Assembly: GCA_030428255.1 (NCBI GenBank)
Contig: JAUIBT010000023.1
Coordinates: forward strand, 1 to 58,396
From: Alphaproteobacteria bacterium
Lineage (GTDB): Bacteria > Pseudomonadota > Alphaproteobacteria > UBA7985 > JAUIBT01
DNA length: 58,396 nucleotides
Reading direction: 5' to 3'
Position numbers and translations under genes: made by a program
Notes under the pieces: generated by a model
Databases searched by the model: none
The model's input: the letters and a program-made list of their open reading frames with translations, nothing else
What the model was told of the DNA's origin: nothing
Part shown: positions 16,629 to 26,439 of the stretch, piece by piece
Layout of the letters: each line of letters starts with the position of its first letter
How positions within the stretch are numbered: position 1 is the stretch's first letter

Positions 16629-19331
16629 TCAGCTCAGCGCGCCGTGGCAATGCTTGAACTTCTTGCCCGAGCCACACGGACAGGGCGCGTTGCGCGGGAC
16701 CTTGCCCCAATCCTCAGCACCGTCAGCCTGTGCTGCGTCGCCCGTCTGGGCTTCGCCTGCCACCTGCTCGGAATCGGCCGGGGCCTGCTCGCGGGCCCGC
16801 TCAGCAGCAGCCTGCTGCTCGGCGGTCTGTACCTGCACATTCAGCAGGTAAGCCGTGACAGTGAAACGCAAATTGGTCAGCATTTCTTCAAACAAACCAA
16901 AGGCTTCGCGCTTGTACTCGTCCAGCGGATTGCGCTGGCCGTAGGCGCGCAGGCCAACGCCGTCGCGCAACTGGATCAGCTTTTGCAGGTGCTCGCGCCA
17001 GTTTTGGTCGAACAATTGCAGCAACAAGGATTTTTCGACATAGCGCATGGTTTCGGGGCCAATGGCGACCGCTTTTTCAGCCATGACGCGATTGAAGATG
17101 TCCTCGATACGCTTGATCAGCTCCTCGTCGGCCACGCCTTCTTCTTTGACCCACTCGTCAACCGGCAGCTCAATGCGCAGTTTGTCGATCAGCGCCTGAC
17201 GCAGGCCCGGCGCGTCCCATTGGTCGGGGTAGGAGCCCGGCGGGATATAAGCTTGCACCAGGCTGGTGATGGCTTGTTCGCGCATTTCTCGCACGGTATC
17301 CACCACCTCTTCGGCGTCCATGATGTCCAAGCGCTGCTCGAACACCACCTTGCGCTGATCGTTCATCACGTTGTCGAACTTGACCACGTGCTTACGAATT
17401 TCAAAGTTGCGCTCCTCGACCTTTTTCTGAGCCTTTTCAACGGCCTTGTTGATCCAGGGGTGGACGATAGCCTCGCCCTCTTCCAGGCCTAGACGCTTGA
17501 GCATGCCGTCCAAGCGCTCAGAGCCAAAGATGCGCATCAGATCGTCGGTCAGGCAGAGATAGAAGCGCGACTCACCGGGGTCGCCCTGACGGCCAGAACG
17601 GCCGCGCAACTGGTTGTCGATGCGGCGGCTTTCGTGGCGTTCGGTGCCCAACACGAACAGGCCGCCCGCGTCTTTGACGATCTGCTTGGCTTCCGCGATT
17701 TCAGCTTTGATGCTGTCGGTAATGCGTTGGCGTTCGGCTTCGTCCTCAACGCCCTCCAATCCTTGGCGCAGGCGCAGGTCCAGGTTGCCGCCCAGCTGAA
17801 TGTCGGTACCGCGGCCAGCCATATTGGTGGCGATGGTCACCGCGCCCGGCCGACCTGCATCGGCCACGATCTGAGCCTCTTGCTCGTGATAGCGCGCGTT
17901 CAGAACCTTGTGCGGGATGCCGCGCTTTTTCAGACGTTCAGCGAACAGCTCTGACTTTTCGATCGAAACCGTGCCGACCAAAACTGGCTGGTTCTTGGCG
18001 TGGCACTCTTCGATCTTGTTGATGATGGCCGCGACCTTTTCTTCAAAGGTGCGATAGACCTCATCGTCCTGGTCCAGGCGCGCTACCGGCTCGTTGGTCG
18101 GGATCTCGACCACGTCCAGGCCATAGATGTCCAGGAACTCGTCGGCCTCCGTGGCGGCCGTACCGGTCATACCCGCCAGCACGTCGTAGGAGCGGAACAG
18201 GTTCTGGAAGGTGATCGAGGCGACGGTGATGTTTTCGCGCTGTACGGTCACGCCCTCTTTGGCTTCCAATGCTTGGTGCAAGCCTTCGGACAGGCGGCGG
18301 CCCGACATGGCTCGGCCGGTGAATTCGTCGATCAGCACCACCTCGTTCTTGCGCACCATATAGTGCACGTCTTTTTCCAGCATAGCGTGAGCGCGCAGAG
18401 CCGAATTGGCGTGGTGCAGCATGGTGATGGCCGCAGCGTCGAACAAAGACTGGCCTTCTTCCAGCAAGCCTTGCTCGTACATCTGGGCTTCGACGAACTC
18501 CAGCCCTTCGTCAGTGAAGATCACCGTGCGCTGCTTTTCGTCTTTTTCATAGTGCTCGGGCTTCAGGCCCTTCATCATGCTATCGACGGCCTGATACAAG
18601 GTGCCCGAGTCGTCCGATGGGCCCGAGATAATCAAGGGCGTGCGCGCCTCGTCGATCAGGATCGAGTCCACCTCATCGACGATGCCGTAGTGGAAACCGC
18701 GCTGGACCATGTCGGCCTTGCGGTGCTCCATGTTGTCACGCAGGAAATCGAAGCCGATTTCGTTGTTGGTGCCATAAGTCACGTCGCAGGCATAGGCCGC
18801 GCGGCGGGCGGCCTTGACTTGCTCATAGGGTGCATCTTCGGGCAAGCCCATGCCCTGGCTGATACAGCCGGTGGTCATGCCCAGGAAGCCGTAGACCTTG
18901 CCCATTTCTTCAGCGTCGCGCTGCGCCAGGTAGTCGTTGACCGTCACAACGTGGGCACCGTCGCCGGTCAAGGCATTGAGATATATAGGCAAGGTTGCGG
19001 TCAGGGTCTTACCTTCACCGGTCTTGGCTTCGGCGATCATGCCTTGGTGCAACACGATGCCTGCCACCAACTGCACGTCGTAGTGGCGCAGGCCCAGCGT
19101 GCGCTTTGAGGCTTCGCGCACCACGGCAAAGGCTTCTTGCAGCAGGTCGTCCAGATCCTCGCCGTTTTCCAAGCGCGCGCGGAATTCGACGGTCTTGGCC
19201 TTCAGCTCTTCGTCGCTCAGCGCCTCCATTTCGGGCTCGAGTGCGTTGATCGCCACTACATCTTTTTGCAGCTTCTTCAGATAGCGATCGTTCGCCGAGC
19301 CAACCACGCGGCGGATAAGAGATTGTAGCAT
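16629..19331 (-). CDS. secA: Preprotein translocase ATPase subunit
   Basis: A 900-residue SecA motor that drives unfolded proteins through SecYEG. Walker A is in [18 protein letters not shown], Walker B/DEAD in [15 protein letters not shown], and nucleotide-fold 2 in [14 protein letters not shown] and [19 protein letters not shown]. The C-terminal zinc tail [14 protein letters not shown] (which binds SecB) is intact, after an Ala/Glu/Gln-rich linker. The start at 19331 ([11 protein letters not shown]) has AGAGG upstream; the frame opens 21 codons earlier without a better signal. secB is also in this window, at 47459. Confidence 0.97.
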   Translation of the reverse strand: MLQSLIRRVVGSANDRYLKKLQKDVVAINALEPEMEALSDEELKAKTVEFRARLENGEDLDDLLQEAFAVVREASKRTLGLRHYDVQLVAGIVLHQGMIAEAKTGEGKTLTATLPIYLNALTGDGAHVVTVNDYLAQRDAEEMGKVYGFLGMTTGCISQGMGLPEDAPYEQVKAARRAAYACDVTYGTNNEIGFDFLRDNMEHRKADMVQRGFHYGIVDEVDSILIDEARTPLIISGPSDDSGTLYQAVDSMMKGLKPEHYEKDEKQRTVIFTDEGLEFVEAQMYEQGLLEEGQSLFDAAAITMLHHANSALRAHAMLEKDVHYMVRKNEVVLIDEFTGRAMSGRRLSEGLHQALEAKEGVTVQRENITVASITFQNLFRSYDVLAGMTGTAATEADEFLDIYGLDVVEIPTNEPVARLDQDDEVYRTFEEKVAAIINKIEECHAKNQPVLVGTVSIEKSELFAERLKKRGIPHKVLNARYHEQEAQIVADAGRPGAVTIATNMAGRGTDIQLGGNLDLRLRQGLEGVEDEAERQRITDSIKAEIAEAKQIVKDAGGLFVLGTERHESRRIDNQLRGRSGRQGDPGESRFYLCLTDDLMRIFGSERLDGMLKRLGLEEGEAIVHPWINKAVEKAQKKVEERNFEIRKHVVKFDNVMNDQRKVVFEQRLDIMDAEEVVDTVREMREQAITSLVQAYIPPGSYPDQWDAPGLRQALIDKLRIELPVDEWVKEEGVADEELIKRIEDIFNRVMAEKAVAIGPETMRYVEKSLLLQLFDQNWREHLQKLIQLRDGVGLRAYGQRNPLDEYKREAFGLFEEMLTNLRFTVTAYLLNVQVQTAEQQAAAERAREQAPADSEQVAGEAQTGDAAQADGAEDWGKVPRNAPCPCGSGKKFKHCHGALS

Positions 19332-19651
19332 GGGGTCCTCTGACGGGGAAATGCGCGCTGGCTCGGGCGTGACGCAGAGCGATACCCAGGCCAAAACGGT
19401 TTATAAATGCCGCCAACACATAAGAGCGCAACCCGCCCCTGTCAATTGAGGTGGCACCGCTGGCGGTCAGATCACGGCTTCGCGGGCCCGTCATGCGACC
19501 ATCGGTCGAGGCAAGCAGGCACTGCGCCCGTGTCCAAAGCAAGATTTCAGGCCGACAGGGCTGGCAGTTGCGCCAATTGCGGTCTAGACTTTAGGGCCTA
19601 GAATGAGCCAAGACCAGGGCGCGTCCTGCGCGCAGTTTGAAAGGACGGACT
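19332..19651. other. Divergent intergenic region upstream of secA and the DUF3553 gene
   Basis: 320 bp carrying the promoters for both divergent genes. I could not place a confident -35/-10 pair or any repeat, and no small gene with a ribosome-binding site is visible. Confidence 0.4.
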
Positions 19652-19840
19652 ATGCTGATTACACCGGGCACTTGGGTGCTGCATCCAACCCAGGCAGACT
19701 GTGGGCGCGGCCAAGTACAGTCAGTTGTGGGCCAGCGCGTCACGGTCAATTTCGAGCACGCGGGCAAGGTGGTGATCAATGCGGCGGTGATATCGTTGAT
19801 TCTGGCCGACGAGCCCGCTGCTCAAAGCCTTCATGTCTAG
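19652..19840 (+). CDS. DUF3553 family protein
   Basis: A 62-residue protein matching the small DUF3553 family: MLITPGTWVLHPTQADCG, then GQVQSVVGQRVTVNFEHAGK and a hydrophobic VINAAVISLILAD. The family has a short beta-rich fold resembling the CarD/UvrD-tail class of RNA-polymerase-binding modules; its function is not established. AAAGGA precedes the ATG at 19652 (an in-frame start five codons upstream has no such signal). The next gene begins 14 bp downstream on the same strand. Confidence 0.8.
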   Translation: MLITPGTWVLHPTQADCGRGQVQSVVGQRVTVNFEHAGKVVINAAVISLILADEPAAQSLHV

Positions 19841-19854
19841 GAAGAGGCGCACCC

Positions 19855-20154
19855 ATGACCGCCTATGTTATCGGACAAATGCAGATCCACAACCGTGATT
19901 GGATGGCAGACTATTTTGCCCAAATCCCGGCTGTGGTGGCCCGTCATAGGGGCGCGTTCGTGGTTCGCGGCGGCGAACCGGAGCGCTTGGAGGGCAGCGA
20001 AACTCTGCCAGACGCCGCCTTTATCATTGCCTTTCCAGATCGCGCCCACGCCACAGCGTTTTGGGCTTCGGCGGAATTCCAGACGCTTGCGGTCTTGCGC
20101 CGCTCTGGATCGACGCTGAACGCGATTTTGGTCGATGGGCTGCCAGATGCCTGA
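19855..20154 (+). CDS. DUF1330 family protein
   Basis: A 99-residue protein of the DUF1330 family (ferredoxin-like, dimeric alpha/beta barrel fold). The motifs are MTAYVIGQMQIHNRDWMADY, the FVVRGGEPERLEG turn, IIAFPDRAHATAFWAS and NAILVDGL at the end, all typical of the family. No enzymatic role is established. GGAAGAGG precedes the ATG at 19855. It sits between the DUF3553 and YHYH genes, all on one strand with gaps of 14 and 30 bp, so the three probably form an operon. Confidence 0.88.
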   Translation: MTAYVIGQMQIHNRDWMADYFAQIPAVVARHRGAFVVRGGEPERLEGSETLPDAAFIIAFPDRAHATAFWASAEFQTLAVLRRSGSTLNAILVDGLPDA

Positions 20155-20184
20155 TACAAATTCTGGAAGCAGGAGGAGGCGCGG

Positions 20185-21213
20185 ATGATCCAGACCCAAA
20201 GACGAGCGCAAACGAGGCATAAGGCTGGGCACGCAGCCTTGCTCATCGCTGCGGGCCTGGTCGCCAGCTTGGTGCTTACTGGGGTGGCCCAAGCCCAACC
20301 GCGCATGCGCTATCACAATCAGACCCAAGCCCAAGCGTTGCAACTGGCCCCGGCCAACCGGCAAGCACCCGACCGCAGCCGCGCGCGCTGGAGCCTTGCG
20401 GGGGCTTATCGCCTGCTCAGCGCCAACGGCCTGCCCAGCCACAGCGTTGGGGCCTTCCCCAATCGCGGCAATCCCAATGCCATACGCGCGCAACAGGTCA
20501 GCTTGAGGTTGCCCGCAAAGCCGCGTCTGACTGGTCGCGCGACACCCTTGCGTCTGGGCTTTCGCTTCGGTGTCAGCCGCGAGGGCGTGCCCTTTGACCC
20601 CATGGCCGCCGAGTTTTGGCACGGCAACCCGCGGTCTGGCTGGCAGTACAATGCTCTGGGCGGCGCGGTCCGTTTGGGCTTGGACGCCAACTATGCCCAT
20701 GTGCAGCCCAATGGGGCCTACCATTATCACGGCTTGCCCAGCGGCCTTCTGGCGGGTTTGTCCTGGTCGCCGCAGGCCCATTCGCCGCTGGTGGGCTATG
20801 CTGCGGACGGCTTCCCAATCTATGCCCTGACCGGCCAGCAACAGGGTCACGTGGTTGAAATGACCAGCTCCTACCGCCTCAAGTCAGGCCAAAGGCCGGG
20901 AGGCAACCAGCCGTCGGGGGCCTATAACGGGGCCTTCTTGCAAGACTACGAGTTTATTGCTGGCTCTGGCAGCCTGGACGCCTGCAATGGGACCTTTACC
21001 GTGTCCGCCGAGTACCCCGAGGGCAGCTATGCCTATTTCCTAACCCGTGACTTTCCCGTCGTGCCCTTGTGTTTTGCGGGGCAACCGGATCAGAGTTTTG
21101 CCCTGGGCCCGCCAGGAGGTCGCCGGGGTCCCGGTCAAGGTAATGGCGGCCAGCGACCATCACCAGGGTCTGCCCCGGGATTTGGCCGACCGCCACCTCC
21201 GCCAGGTGGCTAG
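20185..21213 (+). CDS. YHYH-domain secreted protein
   Basis: A 342-residue exported protein. Residues 1-37 form a long signal peptide (hydrophobic AALLIAAGLVASLVLTGV, cleavage after AQA). The YHYH domain is clear: PNGAYHYHGLPSGLL, GYAADGFPIYAL, LDACNGTFTVSAEYP and GSYAYFLTRDFPVVPLCF. The C-terminal 40 residues are Gly/Pro/Arg-rich, ending in a proline run (GRPPPPPGG), and are likely disordered. YHYH proteins are periplasmic or secreted and of unknown function, sometimes next to metal or redox genes. AGGAGGAGG precedes the ATG at 20185. Confidence 0.85.
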   Translation: MIQTQRRAQTRHKAGHAALLIAAGLVASLVLTGVAQAQPRMRYHNQTQAQALQLAPANRQAPDRSRARWSLAGAYRLLSANGLPSHSVGAFPNRGNPNAIRAQQVSLRLPAKPRLTGRATPLRLGFRFGVSREGVPFDPMAAEFWHGNPRSGWQYNALGGAVRLGLDANYAHVQPNGAYHYHGLPSGLLAGLSWSPQAHSPLVGYAADGFPIYALTGQQQGHVVEMTSSYRLKSGQRPGGNQPSGAYNGAFLQDYEFIAGSGSLDACNGTFTVSAEYPEGSYAYFLTRDFPVVPLCFAGQPDQSFALGPPGGRRGPGQGNGGQRPSPGSAPGFGRPPPPPGG

Positions 21214-21492
21214 CGCGCACTGCATGAGCCGGGCACAGGCTCGCAGCACTGAAAAGGTCGCGTCTGATAGAGACCAGGGCGCGCTTGGCCGCTCGCGCCG
21301 CGCAAGGCTGGGCTCTATTGCGGTGACTTGTTTTTGCAGGCCGCCCCTGGACCTAGGCTGCAGCTTGGGTTAGGCGTCACACTAGCGCGGACTGTTTTTC
21401 AGCCCGCCGCTGCCGCCCGTGCCACCTCGGCGCAGCCTGCTTGATTTTAACACCTGCCTTGCCCTTTGCGGGCCAGGCCACCGGAGGCCCCC

Positions 21493-23217
21493 ATGTCCGA
21501 CACGCCTGCCGCTTCGTCTCAGCCAAGCGTATTTGACGGCAACCCCCAACGCCTGCACCCAGGCTCGGGCCGCCGCAAGGCCGCGCCAACCCCCAAGGGG
21601 CGCGTTGTGGAAGAGGCGGCCGTTGCCCGCGTCCAGGCCTTGATCGGCCAGGGGCCCTACCACCGCGACGAGCTGATCGAGTACCTGCACGCCCTGCAAG
21701 ACGCTGAACGCTGCCTGCGCGCCGAGCACCTGGCCGCTCTGGCGGACCTCATGCGCCTGCCCATGGCTGAGGTGTTCGAGGTGGCGACCTTCTATGCCCA
21801 CTTCGACGTGGTGTTTGCCGACGATCAAGTGCCGCCGGCGCTGACAATCCGCGTGTGCGACAGCCTGGCCTGCATGCAGCAGGGTGCGAACGATTTAGCG
21901 GCGCGCCTGACGGCCCACTATGGCGACGCGGTGCGGGTTCAGACCCTACCCTGCATGGGCCGCTGCCACGCCGCGCCCATCGTCGAGGTTGGCCACAACC
22001 ACCTGTGGAATGCCACCTTTGACGGCGTGCTGTCGGCGGTGGAGAGCGACGACACCCACGTATTTATGCCCGGATATCAGTCCAAGGCCGACTACGAGGC
22101 TGAAGGCGGCTATGGCCTGCTGCGCGCCTGCCTTGAGGGCGAGCGCAGCGTCGAGGCGGTGATTGGCGAGCTGAAGCACGCGGGCCTGCGCGGCCTGGGC
22201 GGTGCGGGCTTCCCGACCGGCATGAAATGGGAGTTCGTGCGCAAAGAGCCCGGACCGCGCCTGATGGCCGTCAACGGCGATGAGGGCGAGCCTGGCACCT
22301 TTAAGGACCGCCACTACCTGGAGACCCGCCCGCACCAGTTCCTAGAAGGAACGCTGATCGGCGCTTGGGCCTCTGAGGCCGAAGCGGTGTATATCTATAT
22401 CCGCGACGAATATCCGGCGGTGCGTGAGATCTTGAAGCGCGAGATCGAGGCGCTGAAAGGCACGGGCCTGACCGATCACACCCAGATCGTGCTGCGGCGC
22501 GGAGCGGGCGCCTACATCTGTGGCGAAGAAAGCGCCATGCTGGAGAGCATCGAGGGTAAGCGCGGCCTGCCTCGGCAAAAGCCACCCTTCCCGACGCAAG
22601 TGGGCCTGTTCGGGCGTCCGACGCTGATCAACAATATCGAGACCCTGTTCTGGGTGCCTACCATCCTGTCTAAGGGCGCGGATTGGTACGCCTCGGCGGG
22701 CAAGAACGGCCGCCAGGGCTGGCGCTCCTATTCCGTCTCGGGCCAGGTCAACCAGCCGCAAGTCGTGCTGGCGCCTGCGGGTTCGACCATCCGCGATTTG
22801 ATCGAGGCTTGTGGCGGCATGAAGCCCGGCCACAGCTTTAAAGCTTATCTGCCGGGCGGTGCCTCGGGCGGCATTCTGCCTGCGGCCAAGGACGACATCC
22901 CCTTGGATTTCGGCACGCTGGAGGAGCATGGCTGCTTTATCGGCTCGGCGGCGGTCATGGTGCTGTCAGATCAGGACAAGATGCGCGATGTGGCGCTGAA
23001 CCTCATGCAGTTCTTCAAGTTCGAATCCTGCGGCCAGTGTACGCCGTGTCGCAACGGCACTGAAAAGGCCGTGGCGCTGATGGAACGCCAGGACTGGGAC
23101 CTGGAGCTGCTGGGCGATCTGTCACGGGTCATGCGCGATGCCTCAATCTGCGGACTGGGGCAAGCGGCCTGCAACCCGTTGGACTCGGTGATCAAGCACT
23201 TCGGGGCTGAGCTTTAG
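21493..23217 (+). CDS. NAD-dependent formate dehydrogenase beta subunit (NuoE-NuoF fusion, Fdh1B type)
   Basis: A 574-residue fused diaphorase subunit. Residues about 40-185 are NuoE-like, binding a [2Fe-2S] cluster through CDSLAC and CMGRC. The rest is NuoF-like: the NADH/FMN region GLRGLGGAGFPTGMKW and RLMAVNGDEGEPGTFKD, then GAGAYICGEESAMLESIEGK, and the [4Fe-4S] site SCGQCTPCRNG with a distal Cys in ASICGLGQ. Order and length match the beta subunit of tungsten/molybdenum formate dehydrogenase FDH1 of Methylobacterium (from memory). GGAGG five bases upstream sets the ATG at 21493. The catalytic alpha subunit normally follows; here the next gene is a convergent transporter with which it overlaps by four bases. 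The partner must be elsewhere or absent. Confidence 0.88.
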   Translation: MSDTPAASSQPSVFDGNPQRLHPGSGRRKAAPTPKGRVVEEAAVARVQALIGQGPYHRDELIEYLHALQDAERCLRAEHLAALADLMRLPMAEVFEVATFYAHFDVVFADDQVPPALTIRVCDSLACMQQGANDLAARLTAHYGDAVRVQTLPCMGRCHAAPIVEVGHNHLWNATFDGVLSAVESDDTHVFMPGYQSKADYEAEGGYGLLRACLEGERSVEAVIGELKHAGLRGLGGAGFPTGMKWEFVRKEPGPRLMAVNGDEGEPGTFKDRHYLETRPHQFLEGTLIGAWASEAEAVYIYIRDEYPAVREILKREIEALKGTGLTDHTQIVLRRGAGAYICGEESAMLESIEGKRGLPRQKPPFPTQVGLFGRPTLINNIETLFWVPTILSKGADWYASAGKNGRQGWRSYSVSGQVNQPQVVLAPAGSTIRDLIEACGGMKPGHSFKAYLPGGASGGILPAAKDDIPLDFGTLEEHGCFIGSAAVMVLSDQDKMRDVALNLMQFFKFESCGQCTPCRNGTEKAVALMERQDWDLELLGDLSRVMRDASICGLGQAACNPLDSVIKHFGAEL

Positions 23218-24161
23218 GGCCGCGCGCTGGCAGTCTCGGGCTCGTCCTTCGGCTTGCGTCGGCGCGTGGCATTGACCAGAAGGACGCCACCGATGATGAG
23301 CGCCGTGGCGGCGATCATCCAAGGCGTCAGCGTTTCACCAAAAATGACCCAACCCCAGGCCAGGCCCGTCAGCGTCACGATATTGCCGACCTGGCTGGTG
23401 AAGACCGCACCGCGCCAGGACAACAGCGTAAACAACATGGCAAAGTTGGCCGCAGAAATCAGCATCATCGCCACCATGGCAACATCGCCGCGCGTGGCGT
23501 AGTTGGGCAGGTAGCTGCCACCCTCCATCCAATAGAGCGGCAGGCAGAACAGCGCCGCGCTCAGCATGGACAGCGCGGTGTACTGCAAGGCGCTGCCGTC
23601 CTCGGGCATGAGGCGCTCCAGCGTATAATTCGCGCTGGCATAGGCCAAGGGCGGCGCTAGGCAGAGCAAGAGCCAGGGCAACAGCTCAGGCGAGGGCAGT
23701 GCCGATTCTGGCACCACCAGACACAAGACCCCCGCAAAACCGATGGCAAGTCCGCCAATACGCTGGGCGCTGAAGCGCTCGGAGCGGAAACTGAGCGCCA
23801 GCAGGTAGGCGAAAAAGGGTGAGGTGGACAGCACCACCGAGGCCAAGCCCGCAGGCAAGTGTTTGATCGCGGTGATGAACAGCACGTTGGGCAGCACAAA
23901 GCTGACCAGACCCAGCAGCGGACAGAGCCACAAGAAACGGCGGGGAAAGGGGTAGAGCTTGCGGCGAACCTGCAACACCAGCGCGATGATCAGCCCAGTG
24001 GCCAGCGCTTGATAGAAGACGAAGGTCCCCGGCTCCACCACTTCGGTTGCCATTTTCGACAGGCTAAAGGTCAACCCAAAGCCGGTGCCCAACACCAACA
24101 GCATAACCACAGAGGCGGCAAGAAATGCGGGGCTGCCGCGGGTCAAAGTTGGCAAGGCCAT
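23214..24161 (-). CDS. EamA/DMT-superfamily transporter
   Basis: A 315-residue protein with about ten hydrophobic helices in two EamA repeats. Typical parts are FYQALATGLIIALVL, NVLFITAIKHLPAGLASVVL (helix 4, with the family's small-residue face), GGLAIGFAGVLCLV and LAWGWVIFGETLTPWMIAA (the conserved second-repeat GE motif). Members export amino acids or metabolites; the substrate cannot be read. The Arg/Lys-rich C-terminus is cytoplasmic. It is convergent with and overlaps the fdh gene by four bases. No clear ribosome-binding site precedes the ATG at 24161. Confidence 0.88.
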   Translation of the reverse strand: MALPTLTRGSPAFLAASVVMLLVLGTGFGLTFSLSKMATEVVEPGTFVFYQALATGLIIALVLQVRRKLYPFPRRFLWLCPLLGLVSFVLPNVLFITAIKHLPAGLASVVLSTSPFFAYLLALSFRSERFSAQRIGGLAIGFAGVLCLVVPESALPSPELLPWLLLCLAPPLAYASANYTLERLMPEDGSALQYTALSMLSAALFCLPLYWMEGGSYLPNYATRGDVAMVAMMLISAANFAMLFTLLSWRGAVFTSQVGNIVTLTGLAWGWVIFGETLTPWMIAATALIIGGVLLVNATRRRKPKDEPETASARP

Positions 24162-24342
24162 ACGTGGGGTCTCATTCGATCAGCAAGTTGTGACGCTGCC
24201 CTCAGCCTTGGCGCAAAAGGTGGCCGGTGGCAAGCTGTCAAACGCCTGGTGGTGTGCCTGCGACTTGCAAGGCGCGGCAATTTGGGTGCAAGCTCAGTTG
24301 GATCGCCAAGCGGTGAGCTCGGCGGCCGCGGAGAAGGACACT

Positions 24343-24765
24343 ATGAAAATTTCACCCTATCTGGTTTTCAACGGCAACTGCGAGGACGCCTTTAGCGCCT
24401 ACGCCGCCATCTTTGATGGCACCATTCTTGCCATGATGCGCTATTCAGATTTGCCGCCAACGCCGGACGGCCAGCCCCCGTTCGAGGTGCAAGAGGCCGA
24501 CAAACACAAGGTAATGCACGCTCAGCTCAAGATCGGCAGCGATGTGATTATGGCCTCAGACGCCGCGCCTGGCCGCCCGCCCGTGACCATCAAAGGCGTG
24601 TCGGTCCAGGTCGGCTTTGATACGGTCGAAGAGGCCAAGCGGGTCTTTGACGCTCTGGCCGAAGGCGGTGAGATCCAGATGCCCTTTGAGGCCACCTTCT
24701 GGGCTCGTGGCTTTGGCACCTGCCGCGATCGCTTTGGGGTTCTCTGGATGCTGAACTGCGACTAG
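24343..24765 (+). CDS. VOC-family (PhnB/YjdN-type glyoxalase-fold) protein
   Basis: A 140-residue protein of the PhnB branch of the vicinal-oxygen-chelate superfamily: ISPYLVFNGNCEDAFSAYAAIF, VMHAQLKIGSDVIMASDA, SVQVGFDTVEEAKRVFDALA and the ending WARGFGTCRDRFGVLWMLN. Despite the name, PhnB-like proteins have no fixed role. GAGAAGGA upstream supports the ATG at 24343. It is divergent from the DMT transporter. Confidence 0.88.
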   Translation: MKISPYLVFNGNCEDAFSAYAAIFDGTILAMMRYSDLPPTPDGQPPFEVQEADKHKVMHAQLKIGSDVIMASDAAPGRPPVTIKGVSVQVGFDTVEEAKRVFDALAEGGEIQMPFEATFWARGFGTCRDRFGVLWMLNCD

Positions 24766-24895
24766 GCAGCCCGCCGCGCGCAGGCGCTAGACTTTTGGGG
24801 CCAGCGGCGTATAACAGCGCTCCTTCCTCAGAGCCTTTATCGACAAGCCCCGGCTTGCCCCACAGGGCTCCTCCTCAGGCGAGCACGACAGACCC

Positions 24896-25840
24896 TTGGC
24901 ACGACGTAAAAAAGGCGATCCGGTCCACGGCTGGATCATTATTGATAAGCCAATTGGCATGAACTCCACCCCGGTGGTGGGCAAGGTGCGGCGCGCCTTC
25001 AACGCGCAAAAGGCCGGCCACGGCGGCACACTGGACCCACTGGCCAGCGGCCTGTTGCCGATTGCGCTGGGCGAGGCCACCAAAACGGTCAATTTCGTCA
25101 TGGAGGGCATGAAGTCCTACACCTTCACCGTTCGCTGGGGTGAGGCGACGGACTCCGACGATAGCGAAGGCGCGGTCATCGCCACCAGCGACGCGCGCCC
25201 GACCCAAGCGGCGATTGAGGCCGCGCTTGCCCAGTTTGAGGGCGAGATCTGGCAGCGGCCGCCCGCCTACAGCGCGATCAAAGTCGATGGCCAGCGCGCC
25301 TACGATCTGGCGCGCGCGGGCGAAGAGGTCAAGCTGGCCGAGCGCCAGGTCTGGATCGACTCCATCGCCTTGGTTGAGGCGCGCGAGAACGAGGCTGATT
25401 TCCGCGTAGACTGCGGAAAAGGCACCTATGTGCGGTCCCTGGCGCGCGATTTGGCGGAGTCCTTGGGTACCCATGGCCACATCGTTGCCCTGCGTCGCTG
25501 CCAAGTGGGGCCTTTTCGTGAGGCAGACGCAATTTGTCTGGACAGCCTAGAAGAATTGGAGCATAGGGAGCAGCGGTTTGAGCGGCTCCTGTCGCTCGAG
25601 TCTGCGCTGGACGACATCCCGGCGCTGGACGTGACCCCCGGCGAAGCACAAACTGTTCGCAACGGTCAAAGTCTTCCACTTCTCAAGCGATCTGATCAGC
25701 ATCGTCTACCGGCCTCTTTCTGGGAAGCCTATGAGGATGGCGACAATCGCCTTTGGCTCCGTTTGGAGGGGCAAGCGGTGGCTTTGGCAGTGTTCGATGC
25801 AGGGACGGTTCAACCGGTTCGGGTTTTCAACCACGGATGA
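24896..25840 (+). CDS. truB: tRNA pseudouridine-55 synthase
   Basis: A 314-residue pseudouridine synthase acting on U55 of the T-loop. The catalytic Asp is in GHGGTLDPLASGLLP. Other family marks are HGWIIIDKPIGMNST, RPPAYSAIKVDGQRAYDLAR, VDCGKGTYVRSLARDLAESL and a C-terminal PUA-like domain. The start appears to be TTG (24896), giving the protein opening ARRKKGDPVHGW; there is no strong ribosome-binding site, but starting later would remove conserved residues. It is followed 26 bp on by rpsO, the standard truB-rpsO-pnp order. Confidence 0.95.
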   Translation: MARRKKGDPVHGWIIIDKPIGMNSTPVVGKVRRAFNAQKAGHGGTLDPLASGLLPIALGEATKTVNFVMEGMKSYTFTVRWGEATDSDDSEGAVIATSDARPTQAAIEAALAQFEGEIWQRPPAYSAIKVDGQRAYDLARAGEEVKLAERQVWIDSIALVEARENEADFRVDCGKGTYVRSLARDLAESLGTHGHIVALRRCQVGPFREADAICLDSLEELEHREQRFERLLSLESALDDIPALDVTPGEAQTVRNGQSLPLLKRSDQHRLPASFWEAYEDGDNRLWLRLEGQAVALAVFDAGTVQPVRVFNHG

Positions 25841-25866
25841 AATGACCATTAGAAAGGACGAAATCG

Positions 25867-26136
25867 ATGTCGATTACGGCAGAGCGTAAAGCCGAACTCA
25901 TTAAAGAATATGGCCTGGCAGAAGGTGACACTGGTTCACCTGAAGTACAGGTCGCGATCCTCACACAGCGGATTTTGAACCTGACCGAGCACATGAAAGA
26001 GCACAAGCACGACTTTCACTCGCGTCGTGGTTTGTTGGTCATGGTTGGCCAGCGTCGCCGCTTGCTGGATTATGTGCGCGGCAAAGACCATGCCCGCTAC
26101 CAGTCGTTGATTCAGCGCTTGGGCCTGCGTCGCTAA
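25867..26136 (+). CDS. rpsO: 30S ribosomal protein S15 (uS15)
   Basis: An 89-residue S15 of exact family length: [41 protein letters not shown] and the rRNA-binding [15 protein letters not shown], ending RLGLRR. AAAGGA precedes the ATG at 25867. The last codons (CGT CGC TAA) form part of the triplicated sequence that runs past the stop. Confidence 0.98.
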   Translation: MSITAERKAELIKEYGLAEGDTGSPEVQVAILTQRILNLTEHMKEHKHDFHSRRGLLVMVGQRRRLLDYVRGKDHARYQSLIQRLGLRR

Positions 26137-26197
26137 TAGCGACCAAATTAGGCGTCGCTAATAGCGACCAAATTGGGCGTCGCTAAGGGCGACCAAG
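26127..26197 (+). repeat. Three tandem copies of the rpsO 3' end, each able to fold
   Basis: GCGTCGCTAATAGCGACCAA and five more bases occur at 26127-26151, almost exactly again at 26152-26176, and diverged at 26177-26197. The first copy includes the last two sense codons and the stop of rpsO. Each full copy contains the inverted repeat GTCGCT-AAT-AGCGAC. Confidence 0.85.
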
Positions 26198-26385
26198 AAA
26201 CTCCCGGGAGTCCGACAGACCTTTGATCACCGTGTGGCCAACATGCTTTGCTTCCAGTCCTGCGTACAGCTTTGCGCCGGTTCAACAGCAAACTGTGGCC
26301 TGCGGCGCGCGGAGGCCGGGCTCTTTGGGCAGCACTGCTTGCGGTGTTGCTGCGGTGCGTATCACCGCGCTAGACACGACAATTG

Positions 26386-26418
26386 AAAACGGTTTGGGTT
26401 TGCGCTCAGACCGTTTTT
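26386..26418 (+). terminator. Rho-independent terminator of rpsO
   Basis: AAAACGGTTTGGG (26386-26398) pairs over 13 positions (two G-U) with CTCAGACCGTTTT (26405-26417) around a six-base loop, ending in five Ts. Confidence 0.85.
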
Positions 26419-26439
26419 GCGTTTGAGTAACGCTTTCTC

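Noticed and set aside
18000-19109. Long open frame opposite secA
   Set aside because: It is a composition shadow of the intact secA gene.
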